Origin: an uncultured Clostridium sp.
GTDB taxonomy: Bacteria; Bacillota; Clostridia; TANB77; CAG-508
Length of the DNA: 64,000 nt
Assembly (NCBI GenBank): GCA_900555835.1
Contig: USMK01000003.1
Coordinates: 1 to 64,000, forward strand
Direction: 5' to 3'
Shown here: in pieces, positions 1-8,456 of the stretch
Layout of the letters: each line of letters opens with the position of its first letter
Numbering within the stretch: position 1 is the first letter of the stretch
Program-made: the position numbers and the translations under genes
Notes under the pieces: model-generated
What the model was told of the DNA's origin: nothing
What the model saw: only the letters and a program-made list of their open reading frames with translations
The model's database searches: none

Positions 1-95
1 CTGCAAGAAATATGCTAAAAGATAACATGGATATCAATATGATTATAAAATACACTGGTTTATCTAAAAAAGAGCTAGAACGAATTGCTTTGTAA
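1..95 (+). CDS. C-terminal end of Rpn-family (PD-(D/E)XK) nuclease/transposase-like protein, partial
   Basis: The window opens inside this gene; only about 30 residues before the TAA at 93-95 are present. The tail contains a repeat-like DINMIIKYTGLSKKELERI segment, which resembles the C-terminal end of Rpn-family recombination-promoting nucleases and PD-(D/E)XK transposase-like proteins. The catalytic domain lies outside the window, so activity cannot be judged. It is followed by a strong hairpin terminator. The family call rests on resemblance of a short tail only. Confidence 0.5.
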   Translation, partial: ARNMLKDNMDINMIIKYTGLSKKELERIAL

Positions 96-145
96 TTTGT
101 AGAGAATGAAAAAAAGATGTTTTTTGTCATTGACATTCATTAATA

Positions 146-178
146 AACAAGATGTGTACCGCCACTACACATCTTGTT
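146..178 (+). terminator. Intrinsic terminator after the Rpn-like gene
   Basis: A perfect 13-bp stem (arms 146-158 and 166-178) with a 7-nt loop is followed by a T-rich tract. It lies about 50 bases after the stop of the upstream partial gene. Confidence 0.75.
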
Positions 179-212
179 TTGTTTTATTTAAAAGTGCCAC
201 CCAATTCATTAA

Positions 213-368
213 GGTAAAAAGAGAAATATAAAATTTAAAAATCGAGTTTGACCTTACGGACTTTACTTTGGCAGGCCAGAACAGTGTGTTTCTCAAAGCA
301 ATCTCTGTGCCACGCCCAAACGCCTTGGAAAACGGAGACTTTTTAAATTTTATATTTCTCTTTTTACC
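213..368. repeat. 28-bp perfect inverted repeat enclosing a ~100-nt GC-richer core
   Basis: Arms at 213-240 and 341-368 are exact reverse complements over 28 bases, starting GGTAAAAAGAG on the left and ending CTCTTTTTACC on the right. The core 241-340 is much richer in G+C than the surroundings. No convincing coding frame or target-site duplication is seen. It could be a small non-autonomous mobile element or a long stem-loop RNA; the sequence alone does not decide. Confidence 0.6.
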
Positions 369-383
369 GGACCAGCGACGCAC

Positions 384-456
384 TCATTCACACGGGTGTG
401 AATGAAGCTGAACTCCTGACACCTAAAAGGGACGGATGCTTTTTAACTCCGTCCCT
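384..456. other. Two hairpins in the gap before the pilin-like gene
   Basis: A 10-bp palindromic hairpin (384-393 with 396-405) and a second hairpin with 9-bp arms (AGGGACGGA at 428-436, TCCGTCCCT at 448-456) occupy this gap. The second could end minus-strand transcription from the pilin-like gene, though the T-tract is short on that strand. No gene is seen in 96-520. Confidence 0.45.
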
Positions 457-520
457 AAAATCAAATGCCAACAGACACAAAGCCTATTATGCATTCCCTT
501 TCTCTATTTTCTTTGGTTAT

Positions 521-1805
521 TTACATACTTAAATCATATGCATTTCCCTTTGGTACTAATTGGACATTAGATCTTAGACAAACTAGCGCACGCAGCCCCG
601 GATGGCTGTCGTCATAGCCGAGGTTGCCCACACCGCCGCCGCAGGCCACACCAAGCAAATAGTGGCCGTCGTAGGCAGACGGAGAAGCGAGCCAGTATCC
701 ATAAGCATTTGTCTTGTCACTTATTACATATAAATTTTCTAATTCACTTGTACTTAATCCACTTATTGAACAACGATAACTACTATCTGTATTCCATTTT
801 ACTTTATATCCAGTTGAATTTGTTACTTCTTCCTCTATATACTTTTCTGTATGCGTTGCTTTATATGATGCATTAAACATTTCTATGGTTGGTCCTCCTA
901 GAACATATTCGGCATAGCTATTTTGATATTTGTCTTTCCATATTTCTGTATCTAACATATATGCTACTGATCGTATATTTGTATTAGTTGAGTTTGGATA
1001 TTGTCCTACCCATTTCATCCATTTTGTTATTCTTGCATCTGTTATATCTGCTGAACCGGTGTATGTATGCGTTATACATATTATCAAATGATAATTTATA
1101 ATCACTATTCTTTTTCATTGTATATTCTTTTCCATTTGTTGTTTTAGTTGGCACATAATCATACTTTAAGTAATCACTTGCTATTAAGTATATATTACTA
1201 CTATCTGCATAGAATATTCTCCATTTCACATCCGTATCTCCACCACTAGGCACAGTATAATTAACATACTTCCCTATATAGCTAGCATCATTTGCAACTT
1301 CGCTAGCAGTAATTCCCGGACTGCTTACTGCCCCCACATTACTCAATCCCCCAACAAACTCACTACCATCAACCTCAACCACATAACTAACACTCTTCGC
1401 AACCTCTATCTTACCTTTCCCAAAAGTAACATAAACACTCAAAATCTGCTTATCCCCATCCTGTGAAAAATTCACTGCAAAATCCTTCACATACTTACTT
1501 ACAGTCACAGCATTTTGATAAATCCTATTATCCCAATAAGTATAAGTATTTCCATTTTTAAACTTTATGGTAGTTCCAAATACTTCTTCAATTTCATTTC
1601 CTGCTGTTTTTGTTTCCTGTATCATTTTAGCATCAAATTTATTAAACTCTGAATTTACCTCACTGGTATCATTCATTGTGGCTACATTTTTGCTGTAAAA
1701 TGAGGTTAGTACTGCTACTATTCCAATTATTGCTATTAGCCCTATTAAGTATACCATTAGGCTAACAAGCGTTATTCCTTTTTGATTTTTCCAAACTTTT
1801 TTCAC
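521..1805 (-). CDS. Type IV pilin-like protein with variable-looking C-terminal domain (one CGG +1 site)
   Basis: The N terminus has a prepilin-type signal: a basic leader, KNQKG as a plausible prepilin-peptidase site, then a hydrophobic helix (about residues 11-34). The middle is a pseudopilin-like extracellular region. Reading is broken after codon 249 (CAC) where an in-frame CGG occurs; skipping its C gives His-Gly-Ser-Ala-Asp and opens a further 178 codons to the stop at 521-523. The product would be 427 aa. The C-terminal part, with GYWLASPSAYDG and LRALVCLRSNVQL, resembles lectin-like/DUF6273-type ends of Firmicutes surface proteins. It lies last in the murA-ftsQ-DUF881-sbp run. Function in adhesion or a pilus is inferred. 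Confidence 0.7.
584..690 (-). other. GC-rich patch in the 3' part of the pilin-like gene
   Basis: About 100 bases of markedly higher G+C sit inside a very AT-rich gene. They encode SAYDGHYLLGVACGGG and the residues up to ALVCL. Codon choice here (GGC, GCC, CTG, TAC) is unlike the rest of the gene. The patch suggests recent replacement, for example a diversifying cassette or gene conversion. No matching template copy was seen in the window. Confidence 0.6.
1055..1058 (-). other. CGG +1 recoding site in the pilin-like gene
   Basis: Minus-strand context CAC-C-GGT. Zero-frame reading as CAC CGG leaves the protein sequence and stops soon after; skipping C restores an ITDARITKWMKW reading. Confidence 0.8.
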
Positions 1806-1831
1806 AGTTTGTTCCTCCTTTGTGGATTATA

Positions 1832-2188
1832 CTATTTTTGTTTTGCTTTATTTGTCCATTTTTCTAAATAATGACGTCTTATAATTGCTAGATTTGTGAA
1901 CATTCTTCCTACAAATACAACTATTGCTGCTAAGTATATGTCTACATTTAGTTTTACTCCTAAATATGTAAGTAGTATTGATAATATGGCATTTCCGAAA
2001 AATCCTGATACAAATATTTTTAGGTCAAATTTGCCTTGTAATACAGCTGATATCCCTCCAAATACTGAGTCTAATGCAGCTACTATGGCGATTGCTAGAT
2101 ATCCTGTGTATGTGTATGGTATTACAGGAACCCACATTCCTATTATTGCTCCTAATACGCATCCTATTACTATTGCAATTGCTATCAT
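1832..2188 (-). CDS. sbp: Small basic protein Sbp (DUF1290)
   Basis: A 118-aa protein made of four hydrophobic segments, with a motif around GMWVPVIPYTYTGYLAIAIVAALD near the N terminus and a GRMFTNLAIIRR segment near the C terminus. This fits the DUF1290/Sbp family found between ftsQ/DUF881 genes and ftsZ in Firmicutes. Its start ATG overlaps the end of the upstream DUF881 gene by four bases, indicating translational coupling. The family sits in the membrane near division proteins; its biochemical role is unknown. Confidence 0.85.
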   Translation of the reverse strand: MIAIAIVIGCVLGAIIGMWVPVIPYTYTGYLAIAIVAALDSVFGGISAVLQGKFDLKIFVSGFFGNAILSILLTYLGVKLNVDIYLAAIVVFVGRMFTNLAIIRRHYLEKWTNKAKQK

Positions 2189-2889
2189 TGGTCTACCTCC
2201 GTTTCTATATATTTTATTGTCATTTTTCCATCATATTTTGGTATTACTATGTTGTCTTGTCTTTCTACTGTTGCTGTTTTGTCCATTGCTTTTATTATTT
2301 TGTCCATATAGCCAGAATCTTTTTGCATAAGTCCACTTTCTAGTTTTACTGGATCTCCTATTGCTTTTACTACATATGGTGAATTTAGTCTGTTGTCGTC
2401 TATTTTTATGTATGAATTGTTTATTAATGCTACATCTGTTGAGTTTACTATTCTGACTCCGTTTATTGATATTGCCTCTGCTCCGGCTAGTTTTAGTTCA
2501 TTTAGTAATTGCAAAATATCATATATGTCTATATTGTTTTCTGTGTTGTCTGATAGTGTTACCACTACTCCTTTACCTGTTACTTCTGTTTTTCCTAGTA
2601 GTAAATTTGCTTCTTTTAGCTCTTGTTCTAGCAAGGCTAGTGTTTCTTGGTTGTTTTCACCTTTTTCTTTGTATTCGGCTATTTTGGTTTTGGTTTCTTG
2701 CAATTTTTTGTCTGTTTCTTCATATTTTGTTTTCCAGTTTGATAATGTTGTTCTAAGTTCAGATTCTTTCATTGCTTCTATTGAGGTTATGTCTGTTTTT
2801 TCTACTGTTTTAAATTGTGCAAACATTACTGCTGAAAGCACGAAACATACTAAGGCTAATACTATTGTTAGTGTTCCTTTTCCCTTCAA
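2185..2889 (-). CDS. DUF881 protein (YlxX/YlxW-like), second of pair
   Basis: A 234-aa protein with one N-terminal membrane helix (about residues 7-26), a coiled-coil stretch of Glu/Lys-rich repeats (about 45-95) and a C-terminal DUF881 domain with GKGVVVTLSDN, LKLAGAEAISINGVRIV and YVVKAIGDP. It is an extracytoplasmic, membrane-anchored protein of unknown activity, regularly encoded next to ftsQ and sbp. It parallels the upstream gene at 2900-3619, so the pair arose by tandem duplication. All arginine codons seen are AGA/CGT-type; CGG occurs only out of phase. Confidence 0.85.
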   Translation of the reverse strand: MKGKGTLTIVLALVCFVLSAVMFAQFKTVEKTDITSIEAMKESELRTTLSNWKTKYEETDKKLQETKTKIAEYKEKGENNQETLALLEQELKEANLLLGKTEVTGKGVVVTLSDNTENNIDIYDILQLLNELKLAGAEAISINGVRIVNSTDVALINNSYIKIDDNRLNSPYVVKAIGDPVKLESGLMQKDSGYMDKIIKAMDKTATVERQDNIVIPKYDGKMTIKYIETEVDQ

Positions 2890-2899
2890 ACTTATTCAC

Positions 2900-3619
2900 C
2901 TATCTTTCTTTCATGTATTCGTGTGTTAGTACACCTTCGAATTTTGGTATTGTTATTGAATTTGATTTTTTTATATCTACTACTACTCCGTCATTTACCA
3001 TTGTTTCCATATATCCGCTTACTTCTAGTGAGCCTTTTAGATATTCTGGTGAGCCTATTGCTTTTATGGTATATGGTGCTCCTACCTTTTCTCCGTTTAT
3101 TCTTACCACATATCCATCGCAGGTTATGGCTGTTGTGTTTACTATTCTTTGGTCATTTATTGATATTGCTTCTGCTCCGGCATTTTTTAATATACTTACC
3201 ACTTGGATTAAATCCCCATCATGTACTAGCAATGTGTTTGGATCTACAACAAGTGATGACATATTTGTTATTGCTTTGTTGTCGTCTAGTGTTATTACTA
3301 CTCCTTTGCCTTTTACTTCTGTTTGACCTAATAATATTTTTGCATTTGCTAGTTCTTGTTCTAGTTGGCTAGATTCGTCACTGTTTTCTGTTGATTTTTT
3401 TCTCTCTGTTTCTAGTGTTTTTTCCGCTTCTTCTAATTCTTTATATATAGAATCGTATTTATCTTTCCATTTAAACACCTCGTCTCTTAGCTGATTTTCT
3501 GTACTATTGCTTGAAATTGATGTATTTATTGTTGCAATTGTTTTTAGTTGAATACATATTCCTATGCATAAGAAAAAGCATACAATTCCTAGTGTTAGTG
3601 CAATTTTATGTTTTTTCAT
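2900..3619 (-). CDS. DUF881 protein (YlxX/YlxW-like), first of pair
   Basis: A 239-aa protein with an N-terminal membrane helix (about residues 7-25), a coiled coil (about 50-95) and a DUF881 domain carrying GKGVVITLDDN, LKNAGAEAISINDQRIV and YTIKAIGSPE. It lies directly after the reconstructed ftsQ, 16 bases downstream, with a good AGGAGG-type ribosome binding site. Membrane-bound division-associated role is inferred from conserved neighbourhood; no catalytic residues are recognised. Confidence 0.85.
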   Translation of the reverse strand: MKKHKIALTLGIVCFFLCIGICIQLKTIATINTSISSNSTENQLRDEVFKWKDKYDSIYKELEEAEKTLETERKKSTENSDESSQLEQELANAKILLGQTEVKGKGVVITLDDNKAITNMSSLVVDPNTLLVHDGDLIQVVSILKNAGAEAISINDQRIVNTTAITCDGYVVRINGEKVGAPYTIKAIGSPEYLKGSLEVSGYMETMVNDGVVVDIKKSNSITIPKFEGVLTHEYMKER

Positions 3620-3635
3620 TTTTTACCTCCTTAGG

Positions 3636-4642
3636 TTATACTTTTTTCCTAAATATTACTCCTTTTTCGTTGTTTAGCTCTCCATTTACTATTATTTCTC
3701 CGTCGTTTCCTCTTTCTTGTTCTATTATTCCTTTTATGTACAACATTCTTGTGTTTATGTCTGATGCATTTCCTATATATGCTGTTTTTCCGCTCGCTAT
3801 CCATTTGTAATATTATATCATTTTTATTTGCAATGTCTATACTTGTTATTAAATTTCCTATTCCGTGATTATTGGCAGATTCCATTATTTTTAGTATTGT
3901 TCCTAGGCTTTCTAAATCTTCGTTTTCTAGTCTTCCTCCAACTGTTATTTGGTCTTGGCTAGTTTTGTATGATAGTATTTCTGGTAAATTTCCTTTGTTT
4001 TCTGCTATTTCTAGTATATAGCCTTGGTTGTTTATATATATGTATTTTTCGCCATATTTAAGCGCATATGTAGCTTGTCTTTCTTCTATTTTTAGGACTA
4101 TTTTGTCTGGGAATTGTCTTTCTACTTTTGCATTTTCTACATATGGGCTTTGTTTTATTTTGTTTATTGTTCTATTGTTGTTAATTAAAAATATGTTTTC
4201 GCCTTTGTTTATGTTTGATAGTTCTATTATTTCTGATTTGCTTATCTTGTTGTTTCCTGTTACTTCTATTGTTTCGATTTTAAATAATGGTGATAATAAT
4301 ATTGCAAGTATAGTTCCGAATTATGATTGTTGTTATTGCTATTCCTTTTAGAAAGACAATTATTCGCCTTTTTCGTTTTTCTTTTTTTAGGTCTATTTTT
4401 TTATTTGGTTTTACTTTTATTTTTTCTTCTAGCTTTTCTTGTTTCTGTTTTTTAGCTTGTACTTTTTTGGGAGTAGGTTTCTTTTTTGGTTTTTCTTTCT
4501 TTTTCATTTTTTTGCTTTTTTTAGGTTCTGGTATTTTGGTTACTCCTATAACTATTTCATTATCAAAATTGAACATTTCGCTATCTTGCACGTTTTTATT
4601 CTTAGCGGGCTTTTTACCCGCTTTTTTTTCTTTTTTCCTCAC
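3636..4642 (-). CDS. ftsQ: Cell-division protein FtsQ/DivIB, restored by two CGG +1 shifts
   Basis: Read with two +1 shifts, this GTG-started gene encodes 334 aa. It has a Lys-rich cytoplasmic tail (residues 1-95), one membrane helix (about 96-118), a POTRA-like domain starting KIETIEVTGNNKISKSEI, and a FtsQ-type β domain ending GVIFRKKV. The first CGG, after codon 108 (ATT), lies inside the membrane helix; the second follows 175 codons later after GAG. Without shifting, the product stops shortly after the helix begins and lacks both outer domains. The gene overlaps murA by 29 bases. FtsQ links early and late divisome proteins. Confidence 0.85.
3789..3792 (-). other. Second CGG +1 recoding site in ftsQ
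   Basis: Minus-strand context GAG-C-GGA. Shifting gives GKTAYIGNASDINTRMLYIK and 52 codons to the TAA at 3636-3638, replacing an Arg/Lys-rich nonsense tail. Confidence 0.85.
4315..4318 (-). other. First CGG +1 recoding site in ftsQ
   Basis: Minus-strand context ATT-C-GGA within the transmembrane helix. Shifting gives IIIGTILAILLLSPLFKIE, a continuous hydrophobic helix leading into the POTRA domain. Confidence 0.85.
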
Positions 4643-5896
4643 TTATTTCACCTACTTCTTCTACTTTGGCTCCTAAGCTATTTAGCTTTCCGCCTAGGTC
4701 TTCGTATCCTCTTAGTATATATTCTATATTATTTACCTTTGTTGTTCCTTTTGCAGTAAGTCCTGCTAGTACTAATGCTGCCCCTCCTCTTAAATCTGTG
4801 GCATTTACTTCTGCTCCTGTTAGTTTTTTTGTTCCTTTTATTATTGCTGTTTTACCTTCTATTGTTGCTTTTGCTCCCATTCTTTTTAGTTCTGTTATAT
4901 ATTTATATCTGTTTTCGAATATGTTTTCTATTATAAGTGATGTTCCCTTTGCTATTGTAAATGCAGAGCCGAATACGGATTGCATATCTGTTGGGAATCC
5001 TGGGTATGGCATTGTTTTTATATCTACTGCTTTTAGTTTTTTTGGAGCTATTAGACTTATTATATCTCCTTTTGTACCTATTTTACAACCCATTTCTTCT
5101 AATTTGTGAATAATTGGTATTATATCATTTAAATTTGCATTTGTTATTTCAATTTTGCCGGCAGTCATAGCTGTTGCCACAAGCATTGTTCCAGCTTCTA
5201 TTCTGTCTGGCATTATGTTGTGGCTGGATTCTTTTAATTTTTTTACACCTTTTATTTTTATTATATTTGTTCCGGCTCCTTCTATTTTTGCACCCATTTT
5301 GTTTAGCATTTTTTGTAAATCGACAATTTCTGGCTCTAATGCAGCATTTGTTAGTATTGTTTCTCCTTCTGCGAAAACTGATGCCAGCATTATGTTTTCT
5401 GTTGCTCCAACGCTTGGAAAATCTAAGTTTATGTCTGTTCCTATTATTCTATCAGCACTACATTTTATATATCCCGCTTCTTCTCGTACATCTATTCCGA
5501 AGCTTTCTGAATCCATTTAAGTGCAAATCTATTGGTCTTGCACCTATGTCGCATCCTCCAGGGTATGAAAATGTCGCTTTTTTGAATCTGGATATTAGTG
5601 CTCCGTGCCAGTATTACAGATGACCTTAATTCTCTCATTAGTTTGTCTGGTATTTGCACATCTTCGGTTTTTGTGCTGTCTATTATGATTTTGTTTTTGC
5701 CTCTTTTTATTTTGCAGTTTAGTATTTGTAGTATTTGCAATGTTTTTTCTGTGTCGTATATTTTGGGTACATTATACAGTGTTGTTTTTGGGGATAATAT
5801 GCATGCTGCCAGAATTGGCAATGATGCATTTTTTGAACCAGATACTTCTATTGTTCCTTCTAATTTTCTTCCTCCTTCAATTATGTAACTTAACAT
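4614..5896 (-). CDS. murA: UDP-GlcNAc 1-carboxyvinyltransferase MurA, restored by two CGG +1 shifts
   Basis: MurA transfers enolpyruvate from PEP to UDP-GlcNAc, the first committed peptidoglycan step. The restored protein is 426 aa, normal for the family. The N terminus has GSKNASLPILAA; the middle segment gives YPGGCDIGARPIDLHLNG; the C-terminal segment has MPDRIEAGTMLVATAM and YPGFPTDMQ. The 97-codon first segment ends at GCA before CGG, a 35-codon segment follows, then a second CGG after CTT. The active-site Cys falls at residue 115 and lies only in the 35-codon middle piece, so both shifts are needed. A good AGGAGG site precedes the ATG. It is the first gene of the division cluster. Confidence 0.9.
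5496..5499 (-). other. Second CGG +1 recoding site in murA
   Basis: Minus-strand context CTT-C-GGA. Shifting gives GFRKLGIDVREEAGYIKC, joining to the long C-terminal segment. Confidence 0.9.
5602..5605 (-). other. First CGG +1 recoding site in murA
   Basis: Minus-strand context GCA-C-GGA. Shifting gives VILAGALISRFKKATF, the expected MurA sequence leading to the catalytic Cys. Confidence 0.9.
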
Positions 5897-5981
5897 TTTT
5901 CACAGCCTCCTTTGATTTCATATAACTATGCTATATTTTATGCAAAGTTTACGTAATTTGTGAAAGGGAGGCTGGAGCAGT

Positions 5982-6000
5982 TGGTAACAATTTGTTACCA
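5982..6000. promoter_or_regulatory. Perfect dyad upstream of murA
   Basis: TGGTAACAA-T-TTGTTACCA forms a 19-base palindrome about 85 bases upstream of the murA start and just after the DinD-like fragment. It could be a repressor operator for the division cluster or a weak hairpin; there is no T-tract. Confidence 0.4.
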
Positions 6001-6052
6001 GTTGGATAGCAATACTAAGCAACTGTTTTTTGTTTTGAGCTGTTATCTTAAT

Positions 6053-6400
6053 TTATTGGTATTGTTTTCTTCTAGTATCTCCATTTTGAGCTATAAGATA
6101 ACATGCATATCTAGTTAATTTATAATCTTCAATTTTTCTTTCTGCCCCTTTAGCTACAATTATCATTTTGCCGACATCGGCAAAATGATCCAATACATTC
6201 ATATTACTGTTTTTACAAGATTCTTTTGCCTTGTCAATTACTTTAATAAAATTTCCCCATTTGCTATATTCCAACATTGTCATTAGTTCTCTAGCATACC
6301 AAAATTCTGTACCATTCTCCTCCATATGCTTAATACTTTCAAAATCCTTTTCTGTTTTGTTTACTAAATCATTTGCCACAAAATCATCTCCTCTTTTCAA
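6053..6400 (-). pseudogene. Truncated DinD-like protein (fragment)
   Basis: The 115 residues match the N-terminal part of DNA-damage-inducible protein D-type proteins: GTEFWYARELMTMLEYSKW, VLDHFADVGKMI and YKLTRYACYLIAQNGDTR. The family is usually well over 200 aa, but here a stop follows the GDTR motif directly. No CGG codon is at the break and no continuation is visible in other frames, so this is a genuine remnant or a naturally short paralogue, unlike the CGG-interrupted genes. Confidence 0.6.
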
Positions 6401-6515
6401 TTGTTCGATATTTCCGAATAGTTGAATTTTATTATTTTATGTATGTCAATTTAACTCTTCACTATTCATATCAAATTTTATCTTTATACCATATTCCATT
6501 TTATGGCAATAAATT

Positions 6516-7262
6516 TTACCAAACTTCTGTTACAAGCAATAGCTTTTTTTGATTATTGTTTTTTGCCATATAATATACATATCCATGGTTCCAGTTATTT
6601 GGTTTATATGAATTGTAATCAAATAGATATATTTCACCATTAATAAAAAAATCTTTTCCTTCTTTATATTTAAATATTGCTGGGGTTTCTATTCCATATT
6701 TGTTGTATAACTCAGCGTAATTTTTTTCATTAACTTCTATTTTTTCTTTGGCTAGTTCTTTATATTTTTCTATATAAGCATCAATTTCAGAATTTGTCAT
6801 TTCCATAAGTAGTTCGAAGCAAAACCCTCCTTGTAGGAATTGTGGTCGGTAATAGAATTTTGCTTTATTATTTTGAATTAAGTCTTGTGGTATTTCAGTA
6901 GGAAAATGAAACCTTATTTTTTTGTATCCAGCTATATTGTAAGTATGTTTATATTTTTGTGGATTTTCTTCATGAGAAGTTCCTTCCTCAACCATAACAA
7001 ATATTGAGACAAAAAAGCTCAATATAAGAAAATTGGTTATTAAGATTATTGAAATTATTTTACCTTTTTTGTCTTTTATTTTTTCTCTCTTTGTTAGATA
7101 AAACGTTAGTCCTATCAATATTATAGGAATACTTAATATTAGCGAACTTAATAAATGTGCATTTATTGTGCAAAAATTAAATTGCCAAAACCAGAATATA
7201 TAACTTATTATCAATAAAAATAATATGATTGTATAAAATCTAAATTTATCATTTTTTTCCAT
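6516..7262 (-). CDS. Membrane protein of unknown function
   Basis: A 248-aa protein with three N-terminal hydrophobic helices (about residues 8-28, 33-56 and 68-92) followed by a soluble domain of about 150 aa, containing NIAGYKKIRFHFPTEIPQ and ending LLLVTEVW. I do not recognise the family. It stands alone between the DinD fragment and the glycosyltransferase pair, with AT-rich flanks. The soluble part is predicted to lie on one side of the membrane only; which side is uncertain. Confidence 0.6.
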   Translation of the reverse strand: MEKNDKFRFYTIILFLLIISYIFWFWQFNFCTINAHLLSSLILSIPIILIGLTFYLTKREKIKDKKGKIISIILITNFLILSFFVSIFVMVEEGTSHEENPQKYKHTYNIAGYKKIRFHFPTEIPQDLIQNNKAKFYYRPQFLQGGFCFELLMEMTNSEIDAYIEKYKELAKEKIEVNEKNYAELYNKYGIETPAIFKYKEGKDFFINGEIYLFDYNSYKPNNWNHGYVYYMAKNNNQKKLLLVTEVW

Positions 7263-7353
7263 TCTTTCACCTTTTCTACACTTCTCCTGCTTTATTTATA
7301 CCATAATATACAGCTTTTTTTAATATTTTACGAAAATTTGTTCTCGTAGTATA

Positions 7354-7406
7354 AAAATAAAGAAAAATCAGAATTATTGGTGACAATTCTGGTTCTTCTT
7401 TATTTT
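7354..7406 (-). terminator. Terminator after the PssD/PssE pair
   Basis: A two-tier stem-loop (outer AAAATAAAGAA/TTCTTTATTTT, inner CAGAATT/AATTCTG) sits just after the stop of the glycosyltransferase gene and is followed, on the minus strand, by TTTTATAC. Confidence 0.6.
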
Positions 7407-7414
7407 GGGCAATG

Positions 7415-7894
7415 CTAATGTGTGTCTATGTAGTTTTCTACTAGATTTATTATGCTTTGGGTGTTGCTTATGAATTTTTTGGGGGTGAATTTGTTTATGT
7501 TTTGGATTTCTTGGGCTAGATTGTTTAAGTCAAATACGCCTATTATGTAGCCTTGGTTGGTGAAATTTTCTACTATTTGTTTTTGGTGGTCGTTTACGTG
7601 TTCGCCGTATTGTTTTAGGCGTGGTACGGCTATTATTTTTTTGTTCATTTTTAGTGCTCCTACAATTGAGCCTACTCCGCCGTGTGTTATTATTAAGTCT
7701 GCTTCTTGCTTTTTCTTGTCTAGGTCTTCTCTTGCAATTAGGTCAAATATTTGCATTTTGTCTGTTTTGTATTTTGTTGAGCCAGCTTGAACTATTACTG
7801 GTTCTTTTATTATTCCATTATCTATACATTTTTCTATTTCTTTTAGTAGTCTTGAAAAATCATTTTTTTGTGTTCCTAGCATTACTAATATCAT
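7415..7894 (-). CDS. PssE/Alg13-like glycosyltransferase catalytic half
   Basis: From the ATG at 7892-7894 this encodes 159 aa with MILVMLGTQKNDF at the start and a nucleotide-sugar-binding segment ADLIITHGGVGSIVGAL, typical of the C-terminal half of MurG/Alg13-type GT28 enzymes. It pairs with the upstream Alg14-like gene: their stop and start overlap as TAATG, with AGGAGG just upstream. Together they should form a two-subunit membrane-peripheral transferase adding a sugar to a lipid-linked carrier for surface polysaccharide. The acceptor is not predictable. Open reading upstream of the ATG is not part of the gene. Confidence 0.8.
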   Translation of the reverse strand: MILVMLGTQKNDFSRLLKEIEKCIDNGIIKEPVIVQAGSTKYKTDKMQIFDLIAREDLDKKKQEADLIITHGGVGSIVGALKMNKKIIAVPRLKQYGEHVNDHQKQIVENFTNQGYIIGVFDLNNLAQEIQNINKFTPKKFISNTQSIINLVENYIDTH

Positions 7895-8364
7895 TAATAA
7901 ATCGAACCTCCTAATACTGCTTTTGGATATAATTCTAGCATTTCTTCCCATTGTACTATAAATAGGTCTGCTATGTGGTATATTAGCCTTCCTGTTACTG
8001 TTTTTTTGTTGATGTTTGCAAATGTTTCTATATATATTATTTTTGAGCCGAATATTTTGCCTATACAGCACATTGGTCCTGCTGTATGTGTTCCTGTTGT
8101 TACTATGTATTTTGGTTTATATTTTAGGTATAATATTAGGCTTAAAATGCAGTTATATAATAATTTGAATATATATGTTATTGGTTTATTTCTTGTTCCA
8201 TATACTAGGTATGATATTTTATCTTTGTGTTCTTCTTTTAGTTTTTGTGTCATTTTGTCTTTTTCGGTTACTATATGATAATTATATTTGCTAAACAGTG
8301 GTTTTAGTTGCATCAATTCGTCTAAGTGTCCACCTGTGCTTGATATAAACATTACTTTTTTCAT
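7894..8364 (-). CDS. PssD/Alg14-like glycosyltransferase membrane-anchor half
   Basis: The ATG at 8362-8364 with an AAGGAG site gives 156 aa beginning MKKVMFISSTGGHLDEL, the hallmark of Alg14/PssD proteins. A hydrophobic segment (about residues 75-95) and TTGTHTAGPMCCIGKIFGSK follow, and the protein ends AVLGGSIY. It recruits the catalytic partner encoded immediately downstream. The frame continues in the open for ten codons before this ATG, but the ribosome site supports the shorter form. The pair is complete and needs no frameshift. Confidence 0.8.
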   Translation of the reverse strand: MKKVMFISSTGGHLDELMQLKPLFSKYNYHIVTEKDKMTQKLKEEHKDKISYLVYGTRNKPITYIFKLLYNCILSLILYLKYKPKYIVTTGTHTAGPMCCIGKIFGSKIIYIETFANINKKTVTGRLIYHIADLFIVQWEEMLELYPKAVLGGSIY

Positions 8365-8414
8365 TCTTACTCCTTGATTTTTATTAAATTGCAATATTTT
8401 TCATTTTGTTTTAA

Positions 8415-8443
8415 TTGACTTTTGTTTTTTTATGGAGTATAAT
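8415..8443 (+). promoter_or_regulatory. Promoter of tRNA-Arg(ACG)
   Basis: TTGACT and TATAAT separated by 17 bases, ending 13 bases before the tRNA. Confidence 0.8.
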
Positions 8444-8456
8444 AAATATTGTTCTT

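Noticed and set aside
4323..4759. Plus-strand hydrophobic open frames opposite ftsQ, murA, surface-protein and other genes
   Set aside because: They mirror Lys/Glu/Asn-rich minus-strand genes and have no ribosome sites or family motifs.
4614..5896. murA, ftsQ, spoIIR and the other interrupted genes as ordinary pseudogenes
   Set aside because: No other stops or deletions are seen, motifs are fully conserved on both sides, and all breaks share one codon, which decay would not produce.
6053..6400. A CGG recoding site in the DinD-like fragment
   Set aside because: The frame ends at a plain stop with no CGG and no continuation in another frame.
7895..8071. Upstream extension of the PssE-like protein
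   Set aside because: The extension is antisense-frame overlap with pssD; TAATG coupling and AGGAGG mark the ATG at 7892-7894 as the start.
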